Source: Eleftheria terrae (GTDB lineage: Bacteria > Pseudomonadota > Gammaproteobacteria > Burkholderiales > Burkholderiaceae_C). Taken from it: a stretch of 64,000 nt of DNA. The position numbers and the translations under genes are program-made. Under the pieces are notes generated by a model, which was not told where the DNA came from, ran no database searches, and was given only the letters and a program-made list of their open reading frames with translations. Numbering within the stretch: position 1 is the first letter of the stretch; the number at the start of each line of letters is the position of its first letter. Below are positions 9,668 through 17,179 of the stretch, one piece after another. The stretch is taken from NCBI RefSeq assembly GCF_030419005.1, contig NZ_CP106951.1, positions 2,418,001 to 2,482,000 on the forward strand, given 5' to 3'.

Positions 9668-10174
9668 ATGTCCCTGACGGTGGTGCGCCTGCCCGCCACA
9701 CCCTTGCGTTCGCGCAACCCGCCGCGGCCTCCGGCGCGCGATGCTCGGCGACCGTTGCCCTCTCGCTGCACCGACATGTCCGACGACCGCCACGCCCTGC
9801 CCCTGGTCTATGCCTGCTCGGGCTGCTCCAGCGCGGCCCAGCTTTGCAACTCGCTGGCCCTGCGGCTCGACCGCGCGGGCCGGGCCGAGATGTCGTGCAT
9901 CGCCGGCATCGGCGGCGATGTGCCCAGCCTGGTGCGCAAGGCGCGCGAGGCAGCGGCCGAGGGACGGCCCATCGTCGCGCTGGACGGCTGCGTGCTCGCC
10001 TGCACCCGCAGTTGCCTGGCACAGCGTGGCCTGCAGCCCACGCTGCACGTCGAGCTGTGGCGCCAGGGCGTGCGCAAGCAGTACCACACCGACTTCGACC
10101 CGGCGCAGGCCGACGCGCTGTACGCCACGCTGGAAGCCCGGCTGGCCAACCTGGCGACGGCGCCGGCCCCCTGA
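9668..10174 (+). CDS. DGC-domain putative zinc-binding protein with N-terminal extension
   Basis: A 168-residue protein. From residue 37 it matches the DGC family (about 110-residue Cys-rich proteins of unknown role, named for a conserved Asp-Gly-Cys). The visible motifs are LVYACSGCSSAAQLCN, SCIAGIGGD and ALDGCVLACTRSCL, giving Cys sets that could hold zinc or another metal. The ATG at 9668 is chosen because a strong AAGGAGG precedes it at seven bases. This adds a 36-residue basic Pro/Arg-rich leader that most family members would not have. The internal ATG at 9776 has no ribosome site. The gene is divergent from nrdJ across an FNR-type site and convergent with ubiT, so a role in anaerobic or nitrogen-oxide metabolism is likely by context only. 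Confidence 0.8.
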   Translation: MSLTVVRLPATPLRSRNPPRPPARDARRPLPSRCTDMSDDRHALPLVYACSGCSSAAQLCNSLALRLDRAGRAEMSCIAGIGGDVPSLVRKAREAAAEGRPIVALDGCVLACTRSCLAQRGLQPTLHVELWRQGVRKQYHTDFDPAQADALYATLEARLANLATAPAP

Positions 10175-10195
10175 GCGGCAGGACCGGCCGCCGGC

Positions 10196-10660
10196 TCAGC
10201 CGCCGGCGCCGCTCCACCAGCGCGGCAGCGGGCCCAGCAGCGGCCCGATGGCGTCCAGCGTGTTCTTCAGCACCAGGCCGTACTCGGTGTCGCCCTCCAT
10301 CACCAGCGCGCGCTCGAAGAACAGGCGGTCGGCATCGTCCTCGCCACGCAGGAGGCGCAGGTAGCTGGTGCTGCTGGCGGCAATGCGCAGCACGAAGGGG
10401 CCGCCGGCCGCAGCCGGCCGGAAGCCACCCGGCGCCAGCAGCACCCGGCAACGCAGGCCGAGGTCGGTCACCGCCACCTCCACCACCCGCCCCTGCAACA
10501 GCGGCAGCACGTCGGCAGGCAGCCGCGGGCGCAGCAGGCGGTCCAGCGCCGCGGCCAGCACCAGCGAGGGCGGCTGCACCGGCAGCCGGCTCACCAGGCG
10601 GCGCACCACCTGGGGCACCGGCAGGCCGGCCGCGCCCGAGGGCAGCGAAGCGGCGCTCAC
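10196..10660 (-). CDS. ubiT: UbiT, SCP2 sterol-carrier-domain lipid-binding protein for anaerobic ubiquinone synthesis
   Basis: A 154-residue SCP2-type protein (VTDLGLRCRVLLAPGGFRP, FVLRIAASSTSYLRLLRGEDDADRLFFERALVMEGDTEYGLVLKNTLDAI). In Proteobacteria UbiT carries the hydrophobic quinone intermediates for the UbiU-UbiV hydroxylase. The GTG at 10660 is chosen because its bases overlap the ubiV stop (GTGA, translational coupling) and it gives the expected family length. It ends the ubiU-ubiV-ubiT run and is convergent with the DGC gene. Confidence 0.88.
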   Translation of the reverse strand: MSAASLPSGAAGLPVPQVVRRLVSRLPVQPPSLVLAAALDRLLRPRLPADVLPLLQGRVVEVAVTDLGLRCRVLLAPGGFRPAAAGGPFVLRIAASSTSYLRLLRGEDDADRLFFERALVMEGDTEYGLVLKNTLDAIGPLLGPLPRWWSGAGG

Positions 10661-11598
10661 AGCGCAGCCTCCGCGTGGTCGGTGCGCTGGCTCCACTCGA
10701 GGCCGGGCCGCCGGTGCGCATAGCCGTTCACCAGGCCGCCGGGCAAGGCCAGCGCGTCGAGCGTCTCCAGCGCGGGAGCGAGCGGCTCGCCACGGTTGAG
10801 CACCCGGTCGAAGCAGTCCAGCACCTGGCCGAAGCCCTGCGCACACGGCGACAGCCGCAGGCGCGTCACGCCGGCCGCGCGCAGGGCCGGGCCGTCGCCC
10901 AGCAGGCAGTGCTGGGCCGCCGACAGGCTCTGGATGCCGTTGAGCGCCAGGAAGGGCTCGCCCTCGGTGCTGGACAGCAGCAGCCCGTCGGGATGCTCGA
11001 TGCAGCGGAAGGCGCACTCGTCCTTGCTCAGCCGGTAGTGCCGGGCGGTGAAGCAGCGCGCCGAGAAGGCCAGCGGCAGGCGGCCGAAGCCGAAGCACTC
11101 AGTCTCCACCGCCAGTGCGCCGGGCGGATTGATGAGCGCCAGCGACTCGAGCGACAGCTCCACCGGCGCGACCCAGCGGACCGCGCCCAGCTGGGCATAC
11201 TCGCGCAAGGCCGGGTGGCTGTAGATGTTGATGTGCGGCCCCAGCACGAAGGGCCGGCCGGCCAGCGCGCGCAGGGCCGAGGCGTCGCCGGCCTCGACCA
11301 GGAAGTCGTCCTGCGCGGCGAGGCGGCGGGTGGCCCGCAGCTCGGCCTCGGATTCGAGCAGGGCCTGGCTGGCCAGCACCACTTCCTTGCCAGCGGAGCG
11401 CAGGTCGCGGGCCAGGTCGAGCCAGTCGTCGGGCTTCATCTCGTGGCGGCGCGAGCAGACCACCTCGCCGAGCACCACGGTGTCGGCCGGCGAATCGGCG
11501 ATATCGGCATAGAACGCCACCAGGCTGTTGCGCGGCCAGTAGTACAGCACCGGGCCGACGGTGAGGGAAAGACGGGGGGCTTGTTGTCGCGGGGTCAT
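10657..11598 (-). CDS. ubiV: UbiV, U32-family Fe-S protein for oxygen-independent ubiquinone synthesis
   Basis: A 313-residue U32 (former peptidase family) protein. With UbiU it hydroxylates the ubiquinone ring without oxygen, using prephenate as the oxygen source according to published work on the E. coli proteins. It opens with LSLTVGPVLYYWPRN and shows GPHINIYSHPALREYAQLGAVRWVAPVELS. Candidate [4Fe-4S] ligands are C48 (EVVCSRRHE) and the cluster ...ECFGFG...SARCFTAR...KDECAFRC. It starts 19 bp after the ubiU stop and overlaps ubiT by 4 bp, so the three are surely one transcript. Confidence 0.93.
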   Translation of the reverse strand: MTPRQQAPRLSLTVGPVLYYWPRNSLVAFYADIADSPADTVVLGEVVCSRRHEMKPDDWLDLARDLRSAGKEVVLASQALLESEAELRATRRLAAQDDFLVEAGDASALRALAGRPFVLGPHINIYSHPALREYAQLGAVRWVAPVELSLESLALINPPGALAVETECFGFGRLPLAFSARCFTARHYRLSKDECAFRCIEHPDGLLLSSTEGEPFLALNGIQSLSAAQHCLLGDGPALRAAGVTRLRLSPCAQGFGQVLDCFDRVLNRGEPLAPALETLDALALPGGLVNGYAHRRPGLEWSQRTDHAEAAL

Positions 11599-11617
11599 CG
11601 GGGTGCTTCTGCCTTCA

Positions 11618-12661
11618 TCAACGCCAGGGCCGGTCATAGGCCCCCAGGGTGTGCTGCTGGCCCTCGGCGAAACGCCCCAGCGTGGCGGTCCATTCGGGAC
11701 GCACGCTGAAGCGGCCGGGCTGGCTGGCACAGTGATCGATGGCCGCGCGCCAGACCCGCGTGACCTGCTCCACATAGGCCGGGCTGCGCTGGCGGCCTTC
11801 GATCTTGATGGCCGCCACGCCAAGCCGCATCAACTCGGGCAGCACGGCCAGGGTGTTGAGGCTGGTGGGCTCCTCGATGGCGTAGTCGCGCCGGCCTTCC
11901 ACCTCGAAACGGCCCTTGCACAGGGTCGGGTAGCCACGCGGCTCGTGCGGCGCGTAGACGTCGATCAGCACGCCGTTGAGCCGGGCATCGACACCCTGCG
12001 GCCCCTCCTCCCAGCGCACGGCCGAGGCGGGCGAGCACACGCCCGCCGTGTTGGGCGACTGGCCGGTGGCATACGAGGACAGGGCGCAGCGCCCTTCCAC
12101 CATCACGCACAGGCTGCCGAAGCCGAACACCTCGATCTCCACGCTGCTGTGGCGCAGCAGGTGGCCCACCTGCGACAGCGTCAGCACCCGCGGCAGCACG
12201 GCACGCTGGATGGCATAGCGCTCGCGGTAGAACTCGATGGCCTCGTAGGTGGTGGCGGAGGCCTGCACCGACAGGTGCAGCCGCAGCTGCGGATGCTTGC
12301 GATGGGCATAGGCGAGCACCGCCACGTCGGCGCAGATGAGGGCATCGGCGCCCAGGGCCGCAGCATGGTCCACCGCACGCCACCAGCGCTCGGGCTCGCG
12401 GGCATCGGCGAAGGTGTTGAGCGCCATCAGCACATGGGCGCCGCGGGCGTGGGCGTGGGCGATGCCCTCGCGGGCCTGGCCAAGGTCGAAGTTCAGGCCG
12501 GCGAAGTTGCGTGCGTTGGTGGCGTCCTTCAGGCCGAGGTAGACCGCGTCGGCACCGGCATCCACCGCCAGGGTCAGGGCACGCAGGGAGCCGGCCGGGC
12601 ACACCAGCTGCGGCTTGCGCGGCGCACGCTCGGTGTCGCGGAGAGGGGCTTGTTCTGGCAT
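11618..12661 (-). CDS. ubiU: UbiU, U32-family Fe-S protein for oxygen-independent ubiquinone synthesis
   Basis: A 347-residue partner of UbiV. LVCPAGSLRALTLAVDAGADAVYLGLKDATNARNFAG is the family's N-terminal signature. Four cysteines at about 184, 191, 208 and 247 (GSLCVMVEGRC, AGVCSP, PTLCKG) have the same spacing (7, 17, 39) as the Fe-S ligands of E. coli UbiU. Residues 1-17 form a short extension before the conserved core. The ATG at 12661 has no Shine-Dalgarno. An FNR-type site is centred exactly 41.5 bp upstream, and TACAGT sits at -12 to -7 relative to the A of the ATG, so the transcript may be leaderless. Confidence 0.94.
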   Translation of the reverse strand: MPEQAPLRDTERAPRKPQLVCPAGSLRALTLAVDAGADAVYLGLKDATNARNFAGLNFDLGQAREGIAHAHARGAHVLMALNTFADAREPERWWRAVDHAAALGADALICADVAVLAYAHRKHPQLRLHLSVQASATTYEAIEFYRERYAIQRAVLPRVLTLSQVGHLLRHSSVEIEVFGFGSLCVMVEGRCALSSYATGQSPNTAGVCSPASAVRWEEGPQGVDARLNGVLIDVYAPHEPRGYPTLCKGRFEVEGRRDYAIEEPTSLNTLAVLPELMRLGVAAIKIEGRQRSPAYVEQVTRVWRAAIDHCASQPGRFSVRPEWTATLGRFAEGQQHTLGAYDRPWR

Positions 12662-12667
12662 GCGGCG

Positions 12668-12709
12668 ACTGTAGTGAGCGCCCGGGCCGGCGGCATTGCG
12701 GGGGGTCAA
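12668..12709 (-). promoter_or_regulatory. Predicted FNR-activated, leaderless promoter of ubiUVT
   Basis: On the minus strand TTGAC-CCCC-CGCAA (12709-12696) is followed after 22 bp by TACAGT (12673-12668), then CGCCGC and the ubiU ATG. The 14-bp site is therefore centred at -41.5 relative to the A of the ATG and the -10 element spans -12 to -7. This is the textbook class II FNR geometry with transcription starting on the start codon. The narX promoter at 42416-42457 has the same layout. Confidence 0.6.
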
Positions 12710-12804
12710 GCTCCGGCGGCGCGGCTGCCGGGTGCCGTCGCTACCTGCCCCGCGCGCCCCGGCCGGGCCGGTGGGCTCGTGCAGCGCCGGCCTGCGGCGC
12801 AGCA

Positions 12805-14058
12805 TCAGCCCGGCCGGCCGTCGGCCCGCGGGCGGCCATACCAGCGCAGGTAGCGCATGCTCCAGGCGAACACCGCCACCGCCCAGGTCGCCGCTGCCCA
12901 AAGCAGCCAGGCCGGGCCGGCCCAGGTGGCCAGCAGGCGCTGCAACACCGACAGCTGCAGCAGCTTGAACAACAGCCAGAGCGGGTCGTCGGCCACCACG
13001 GTGCGCCCACCGAGGCCACAGGCCATGCGGCTCACCATGGCCAGCAACACCGACCCGAAGAAGCCCATGGTGACCGCATGCAGCGCGGCCGGGGCGAGCC
13101 CCAGGCGGCCGGGCGGCAGGTGCCCCACCGGCAGGGAGCCCGCCTGCAGGCACAACCCGAGGCCCAGCCACAACACGCCGGACTGCAGCATCAGCGGCAG
13201 GCGCAGCCGGCCGCCGGGCAGCCGGTTCCACCGCACCGCCAGCGCCACCAGCAGGCCACCGCCGGCCGCATCGAGCAGCACCGCCGGCCCGGCCACCGGC
13301 AAGCCGGCCTGCCGGCCGAGTGCGAACAGGGCCTGCAGCGCCAGCAGGGCCAGCCAGCTCCACAACAGCCAGCGCGGCCATCGGGCGTCCAGCCAGGGCA
13401 CCGCCAGCGTGGTGAAGAAGGGGATCAGCCGGTGCAGCACGGCCAGGTAGACCGGCGCCAGGAAGCCCCACAGCCCGAGCGCGAGGGCCGATTCGGCCAG
13501 GGCCGGCGAGCCGAGTGCCACGGCGAGGCTGACCGCCCACAGCGCCGCGCCGCCGACGCTGCAGGCAGCGGCGATCACCCGGGCGTGGGTGCGGTCGGCC
13601 CGCGTGCTGGACCGCAGCAGCCGCCAGAAGCGCCGCGACCAATGGCTCCAGGCCAGCGCCACGCCGGCCAGGCCGGCCGCCGCCAGCGGCGCCGCCAGGT
13701 GCACCCCGGCCAGGAAGGCCGCCCAACCCAGCAGGCAGGCCAGCACGCCAGGCAGCAAGGCCGCCGCGCGCAGTGCCGGCAGCGCCAGCCAGCGAGGCCC
13801 GGCGCTGAACAGGAAGCCCGCGAAGAACAAGGGCATGAAGCCGAAGCACATCAGCACCGCATGAGCCAGGCCGGGCGCGATGTACCAGCGCTCCGGCAAG
13901 GCCGATGGCCAGCCCAGGGCGAGCAGCCACCACAGCGCCGCCACGCTCAGCATGGCCGAGCCGGCAGCGAAGCACAGGCGGTGCGGTGACGCGAGCAGCC
14001 AGCGCGGGTGCCAGCCAGGGCGGGCCTGGGCCGGCAGGGGACCGGCAGCGGCTGCCAT
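12805..14058 (-). CDS. nnrS: NnrS family membrane protein
   Basis: A 417-residue protein that is almost entirely membrane segments (about 12). It starts from the family's cytoplasmic entry SPHRLCFAAGSAML and has AHAVLMCFGFMPLFFAGFLFSAGPRWL and ALHAVTMGFFGSVLLAMVSRMACG, with conserved His residues. NnrS proteins are haem- and copper-containing membrane proteins tied to denitrification and to relief from nitric oxide stress. It starts 16 bp after the nitronate monooxygenase gene, so the two are probably cotranscribed. It is followed by a 143-bp gap holding the ubiU promoter. Confidence 0.88.
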   Translation of the reverse strand: MAAAAGPLPAQARPGWHPRWLLASPHRLCFAAGSAMLSVAALWWLLALGWPSALPERWYIAPGLAHAVLMCFGFMPLFFAGFLFSAGPRWLALPALRAAALLPGVLACLLGWAAFLAGVHLAAPLAAAGLAGVALAWSHWSRRFWRLLRSSTRADRTHARVIAAACSVGGAALWAVSLAVALGSPALAESALALGLWGFLAPVYLAVLHRLIPFFTTLAVPWLDARWPRWLLWSWLALLALQALFALGRQAGLPVAGPAVLLDAAGGGLLVALAVRWNRLPGGRLRLPLMLQSGVLWLGLGLCLQAGSLPVGHLPPGRLGLAPAALHAVTMGFFGSVLLAMVSRMACGLGGRTVVADDPLWLLFKLLQLSVLQRLLATWAGPAWLLWAAATWAVAVFAWSMRYLRWYGRPRADGRPG

Positions 14059-14074
14059 CGCAGGGGCTCCGCGC

Positions 14075-15307
14075 TCAGGCGGGCTGCGCGGGCGTGCCGG
14101 CCGTCAACAGGCGCTCCAGCAGCTCACGCACGCTGCGGATCTGCGAGCCGAAGGGCAGCGCCCCCGCGCCGCGGAAGAACAAGCCCTTCTTGATGTCGCC
14201 GCGCAGCGCGGCGGCCAGCTGGTTGTCGATGCAGAACTGGCCCCAGCCCTGCAGGCCATCGCGCAGGCCGCACTGCGCCAGGCAGTCGAAGGCCTTGGTG
14301 CAGCGGGCCTTCACATGGGCCACCGCCTGCAGCTTCTGCTCGATGGCCAGGTAAGCCTTCAGCCAGGGCGTGGCCACCGCGCGCGCCGGCAGCCCGGCCA
14401 CGCTCGTGAACTCCACCAGGTCTTCGTCGCGTGCCTCGGCCAGCACGCGCTTGAACTCGGGATGCGCGTCGCCTTCCTCGGTGACCGCGAAGGGCGTGCC
14501 CAGCTGCACCGCGGCTGCGCCCAGTGCCTGCACGCGGCGGATGTCCTCGTGGCTGCGGATGCCGCCGGCAGCCACCAGCGGGATCTCCCGCTCGATGCCG
14601 GCGCTGCGCAGGAAGGCCAGCGAGGCGGGAATGGCCTGCTCGAAGTCAAAGCGCGGGTCGTTCAGGTCGGCGATCTTGGCCGCGCCCAGGTGGCCGCCGG
14701 CCAGCCGCGGATGCTCGATGACGATGGCGTCCGGCAGGCGCTTGCGGCGCTCCCACTTGCGCACCACCAGCTGCACGCCCCGTGCGTCGGACAGGATGGG
14801 CACCAGCAGCGCCTGCGGATGGTCCTGCGCCAGATCGGGCAGGTCCAGCGGCAGGCCTGCACCAACCACCACGGCGTCCACACCGCTTTCCAGCGAGCGC
14901 CGCACATAGGCGGCATAGTCGCTCACCGCCCGCATGATGTTCATGGCGATCAGGCCACGGCCTTGCGAGCGCTCGCGCGCCGCCTTCACCTCGCGCTCGA
15001 CCGCCTCCAGGTTGGCGGCATTGATCGCATCCTTGGCCGCCTGGCCGGTACCGAGGCCGCGGGTCTGCTCCATCAGGTCGGGATGGTGGCGGCGCAGGTC
15101 CACGGCCGACAGGGTGCCCACGCCGCCCAGCGCGGCCACGCTGCCCGCCAGCCGGTGCGCCGAGACGCCCACCCCCATGCCGCCCTGCACGATGGGCAGC
15201 AGCGTGCGGCCGCCCAGGCTCAGCGGCGCCAGGCCGCTGCGCTGCAGCAGGGCCTGCAGCGCAGCATCGATGAAACGGGACGGGGCGGACATCAGGGACG
15301 AAGACAT
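14075..15307 (-). CDS. Nitronate monooxygenase (2-nitropropane dioxygenase family)
   Basis: A 410-residue FMN-dependent TIM-barrel enzyme that oxidises alkyl nitronates. Visible motifs are LPIVQGGMGVGVSAHRLAGSVAALGGVGTLSA at the start of the barrel, AMNIMRAVSDY, DAVVVGAGLPLDLPDL, IVEHPRLAGGH (as IVIEHPRLAGGHLG) and the phosphate-binding PLVAAGGIRSHEDIRRVQALGAAAVQLGTPF. The C-terminal part has a Cys set (KARCTKAFDCLAQCGL) and FCIDNQL, typical of a larger subgroup of the family. ATG 15307 is used; ATG 15292 is possible and neither has a good ribosome site. The FNR-type site at 15364-15377 fits its promoter. Its place among nitrate genes suggests it handles reactive nitro by-products (inference). 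Confidence 0.88.
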   Translation of the reverse strand: MSSSLMSAPSRFIDAALQALLQRSGLAPLSLGGRTLLPIVQGGMGVGVSAHRLAGSVAALGGVGTLSAVDLRRHHPDLMEQTRGLGTGQAAKDAINAANLEAVEREVKAARERSQGRGLIAMNIMRAVSDYAAYVRRSLESGVDAVVVGAGLPLDLPDLAQDHPQALLVPILSDARGVQLVVRKWERRKRLPDAIVIEHPRLAGGHLGAAKIADLNDPRFDFEQAIPASLAFLRSAGIEREIPLVAAGGIRSHEDIRRVQALGAAAVQLGTPFAVTEEGDAHPEFKRVLAEARDEDLVEFTSVAGLPARAVATPWLKAYLAIEQKLQAVAHVKARCTKAFDCLAQCGLRDGLQGWGQFCIDNQLAAALRGDIKKGLFFRGAGALPFGSQIRSVRELLERLLTAGTPAQPA

Positions 15308-15363
15308 GGCAAGCGGGCACAGTAAAGCTGCCGCCATGCTGACGACCTGCCAGGGGCAGGGCC

Positions 15364-15377
15364 TTGATGTAGCGCAA
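15364..15377. promoter_or_regulatory. FNR/Dnr-type site upstream of the nitronate monooxygenase-nnrS pair
   Basis: TTGATGTAGCGCAA (TTGAT-N4-CGCAA) matches one FNR half-site exactly (TTGAT) and a Dnr/NnrR-like half-site (TTGCG) on the other side. At -41.5 spacing the start would be near 15329, 22 nt before the ATG at 15307. The hexamer at -12 to -7 is only CAGCAT, a weak -10. Confidence 0.5.
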
Positions 15378-15431
15378 TGAGGATTCAGACAGGCACCCGC
15401 CAGCGCGAGCGCGCCGGCACTGCGGCCTGGC

Positions 15432-16274
15432 TCAGTTGATGCCTTCGGGCGCGGCCCAGAAATAGCTCGCGGCCGGCTTCCAGGCCTTGCCGGGCTGGCG
15501 GTCTCGCCCGAGGTGCAGGTCCAGCTGCAGCAGGCTGCCCTCCGCGCCTTCCTGTGGCCGCACCAGCAGGTCGGGCCGGCCGTCGCGGTCAAGGTCGCCC
15601 ACCCACAGCAGGTAGTCCTGCGCGCCGGGAATGCCCTCGGCGCCGAACAGCCCGCCCACCGCGACGGTCGAGACGGTGGTGGCGTATCCGCCATGGGTCA
15701 CTTCCCAGCGCAGCTGCTCCGGTGCTGCGCCCGGCTGGTGGCCCGGCTTGTCCCAGTGCCCCTGCAGCAGCAGCGGCTGGCCTGGCACCTTGACCGATCC
15801 CTTGAAGAGCCGCTTGCCGCTGTCCACGAAGCTCGACGTCGAACGCAGGAAGCGCCGGTTCAGGTGCCAGGTGGGCAGCGGCCCTTCCTGCAGGCCCGGC
15901 AGCCCGCGCAGCAGCGCGAGCACGGGCTTGGGGTGCTTCAGCAGCACCCGGTAGCCGGGGCCGAGGTCTTCGCCCTCGGCATCTCGGAGGGCCGGTGACT
16001 TCACCACCGCCACCGTGCTGCGCTCCAGGGCGCAGCCCTGGTCGTCGCAGGCCAGGGCGAGGTAGTCGCCGGCCTCGCCGGCGGGCTCGCCCAGCACCGG
16101 CAGCCCTGCGGCCGTGGCATGCACCAGCTGGGCGGCGCCCGCCGGGGCCGCCGCGGCGGGCCCGGCGGCGTGCAGCGCCAGCAGTGCCGCCACCGCCCAG
16201 GTCGCGCTCAAGCGTGGGGGCCGGGCCTGGCGGCGCCAGCCGGCCGGGGTGGGTGTCGCTGCGGTCCTGCTCAT
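15432..16274 (-). CDS. Exported protein of unknown function with one FG-GAP/Ca-binding-like repeat
   Basis: I do not recognise this 280-residue protein. A signal peptide is clear (TWAVAALLALHAAGPAAAAPA). The rest is soluble, with a Cys pair (LACDDQGCALE) that could form a disulfide. Near the C-terminus, YLLWVGDLDRDGRPDLLVRP has the DxDxDGxxD pattern of FG-GAP/VCBS calcium-binding repeats. ATG 16274 is preferred over ATG 16280 because GACGGAG lies six bases before it. It sits alone, 167 bp after the carbonic anhydrase gene and 124 bp before the nitronate monooxygenase gene on the same strand, so it may belong to either unit. A periplasmic role in the respiratory block is inference. Confidence 0.72.
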   Translation of the reverse strand: MSRTAATPTPAGWRRQARPPRLSATWAVAALLALHAAGPAAAAPAGAAQLVHATAAGLPVLGEPAGEAGDYLALACDDQGCALERSTVAVVKSPALRDAEGEDLGPGYRVLLKHPKPVLALLRGLPGLQEGPLPTWHLNRRFLRSTSSFVDSGKRLFKGSVKVPGQPLLLQGHWDKPGHQPGAAPEQLRWEVTHGGYATTVSTVAVGGLFGAEGIPGAQDYLLWVGDLDRDGRPDLLVRPQEGAEGSLLQLDLHLGRDRQPGKAWKPAASYFWAAPEGIN

Positions 16275-16447
16275 CTTCATCTCCGTCGCCGGCTGGCGGT
16301 GCGTCTGCGGGGGCCCGGGCGTTGCCGGGCTGGCGGCGCTGAGCCGCGCGGGTCGCATTCTCCAGCCAAACGCAGCGCGACCGCGCCCCTCGCCCGGGGG
16401 AGGCCGGGCGCGACGTCCTTCGCGCGCGTGCCCCGCAGGCCGGTGGC

Positions 16448-17164
16448 TCAGGGCGCTGCCGCGATCGGGCCGAAGGCGGCGTCGATCTCGTTGAACGACA
16501 GGCCCCCTGCATCGCCGTCCAGGTCGCGGTAGGGGCCGGTGCCGCTGTGTGTCGCCTGCGAGGCCGGCAGGAAGCGGCCGGACGCCACGTCGAAGACATG
16601 CACCTCGCCGTCCTCGATCACATAGTGCCAGCCATGCAGGAACAGCCGCCGCTGCAGCACCCGCTCGCGCACCATCGGGTAGCCCATCAGCCGCTCCAGC
16701 TGCAGCACCACCGCCCGTTGCTCGGTGCGCCTGAGCGCCTCGGGCGACACGCACACCGGCAGGGCCGCCTCGCGTGCCATGTCGAGCCAGGCCTGCAGGT
16801 TGCGGGCCGCTTCGGGCACCCCCTCGTAGAGCGCCCGCATGGCGCCGCAATGGGTGTGGCCGCAGACGACGATGTCGCGCACCGCCAGGTTGAGCACCGC
16901 GAACTCGATGGCCGCGGCGGTGCCATGCAGCCCGTGCAGGCCGTCGTGCGGCGGCACCAGCGCACCCACGTTGCGCACGATGAACAGCTCGCCGGGGCCG
17001 GCCCCGGTCAGCAGGTGGGGCAGCAGCCGCGAGTCCGAGCAGCCGATGAACAGCGTGCTCGGGTGCTGCCCCTGGTCCACCAGCTCGCGGAACCGGGTGG
17101 CATGCGAGGGGAAGCTGTCGGTGTGGAAGCGCCGCAGGCGCTGCAGCAGCGGGTCGTCGTCCAT
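16448..17164 (-). CDS. Beta-class carbonic anhydrase (nar cluster copy)
   Basis: A 238-residue zinc enzyme interconverting CO2 and bicarbonate. Zinc ligands are visible as C42 and D44 (GCSDSR) and H103-x-x-C106 (GHTHCGA). The protein also has ELFIVRNVGALVPPHDG and a C-terminal extension past the usual LHGWHYVIEDGEVHVFD strand that ends SFNEIDAAFGPI. It starts 15 bp after the parvulin gene and is the last of the closely packed narK-to-here run. A second, different beta carbonic anhydrase is at 59349-60032. Why nitrate respiration needs one is not evident; bicarbonate supply or pH balance is possible. Confidence 0.93.
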   Translation of the reverse strand: MDDDPLLQRLRRFHTDSFPSHATRFRELVDQGQHPSTLFIGCSDSRLLPHLLTGAGPGELFIVRNVGALVPPHDGLHGLHGTAAAIEFAVLNLAVRDIVVCGHTHCGAMRALYEGVPEAARNLQAWLDMAREAALPVCVSPEALRRTEQRAVVLQLERLMGYPMVRERVLQRRLFLHGWHYVIEDGEVHVFDVASGRFLPASQATHSGTGPYRDLDGDAGGLSFNEIDAAFGPIAAAP

Positions 17165-17179
17165 GGCCGAGGCCGATCG

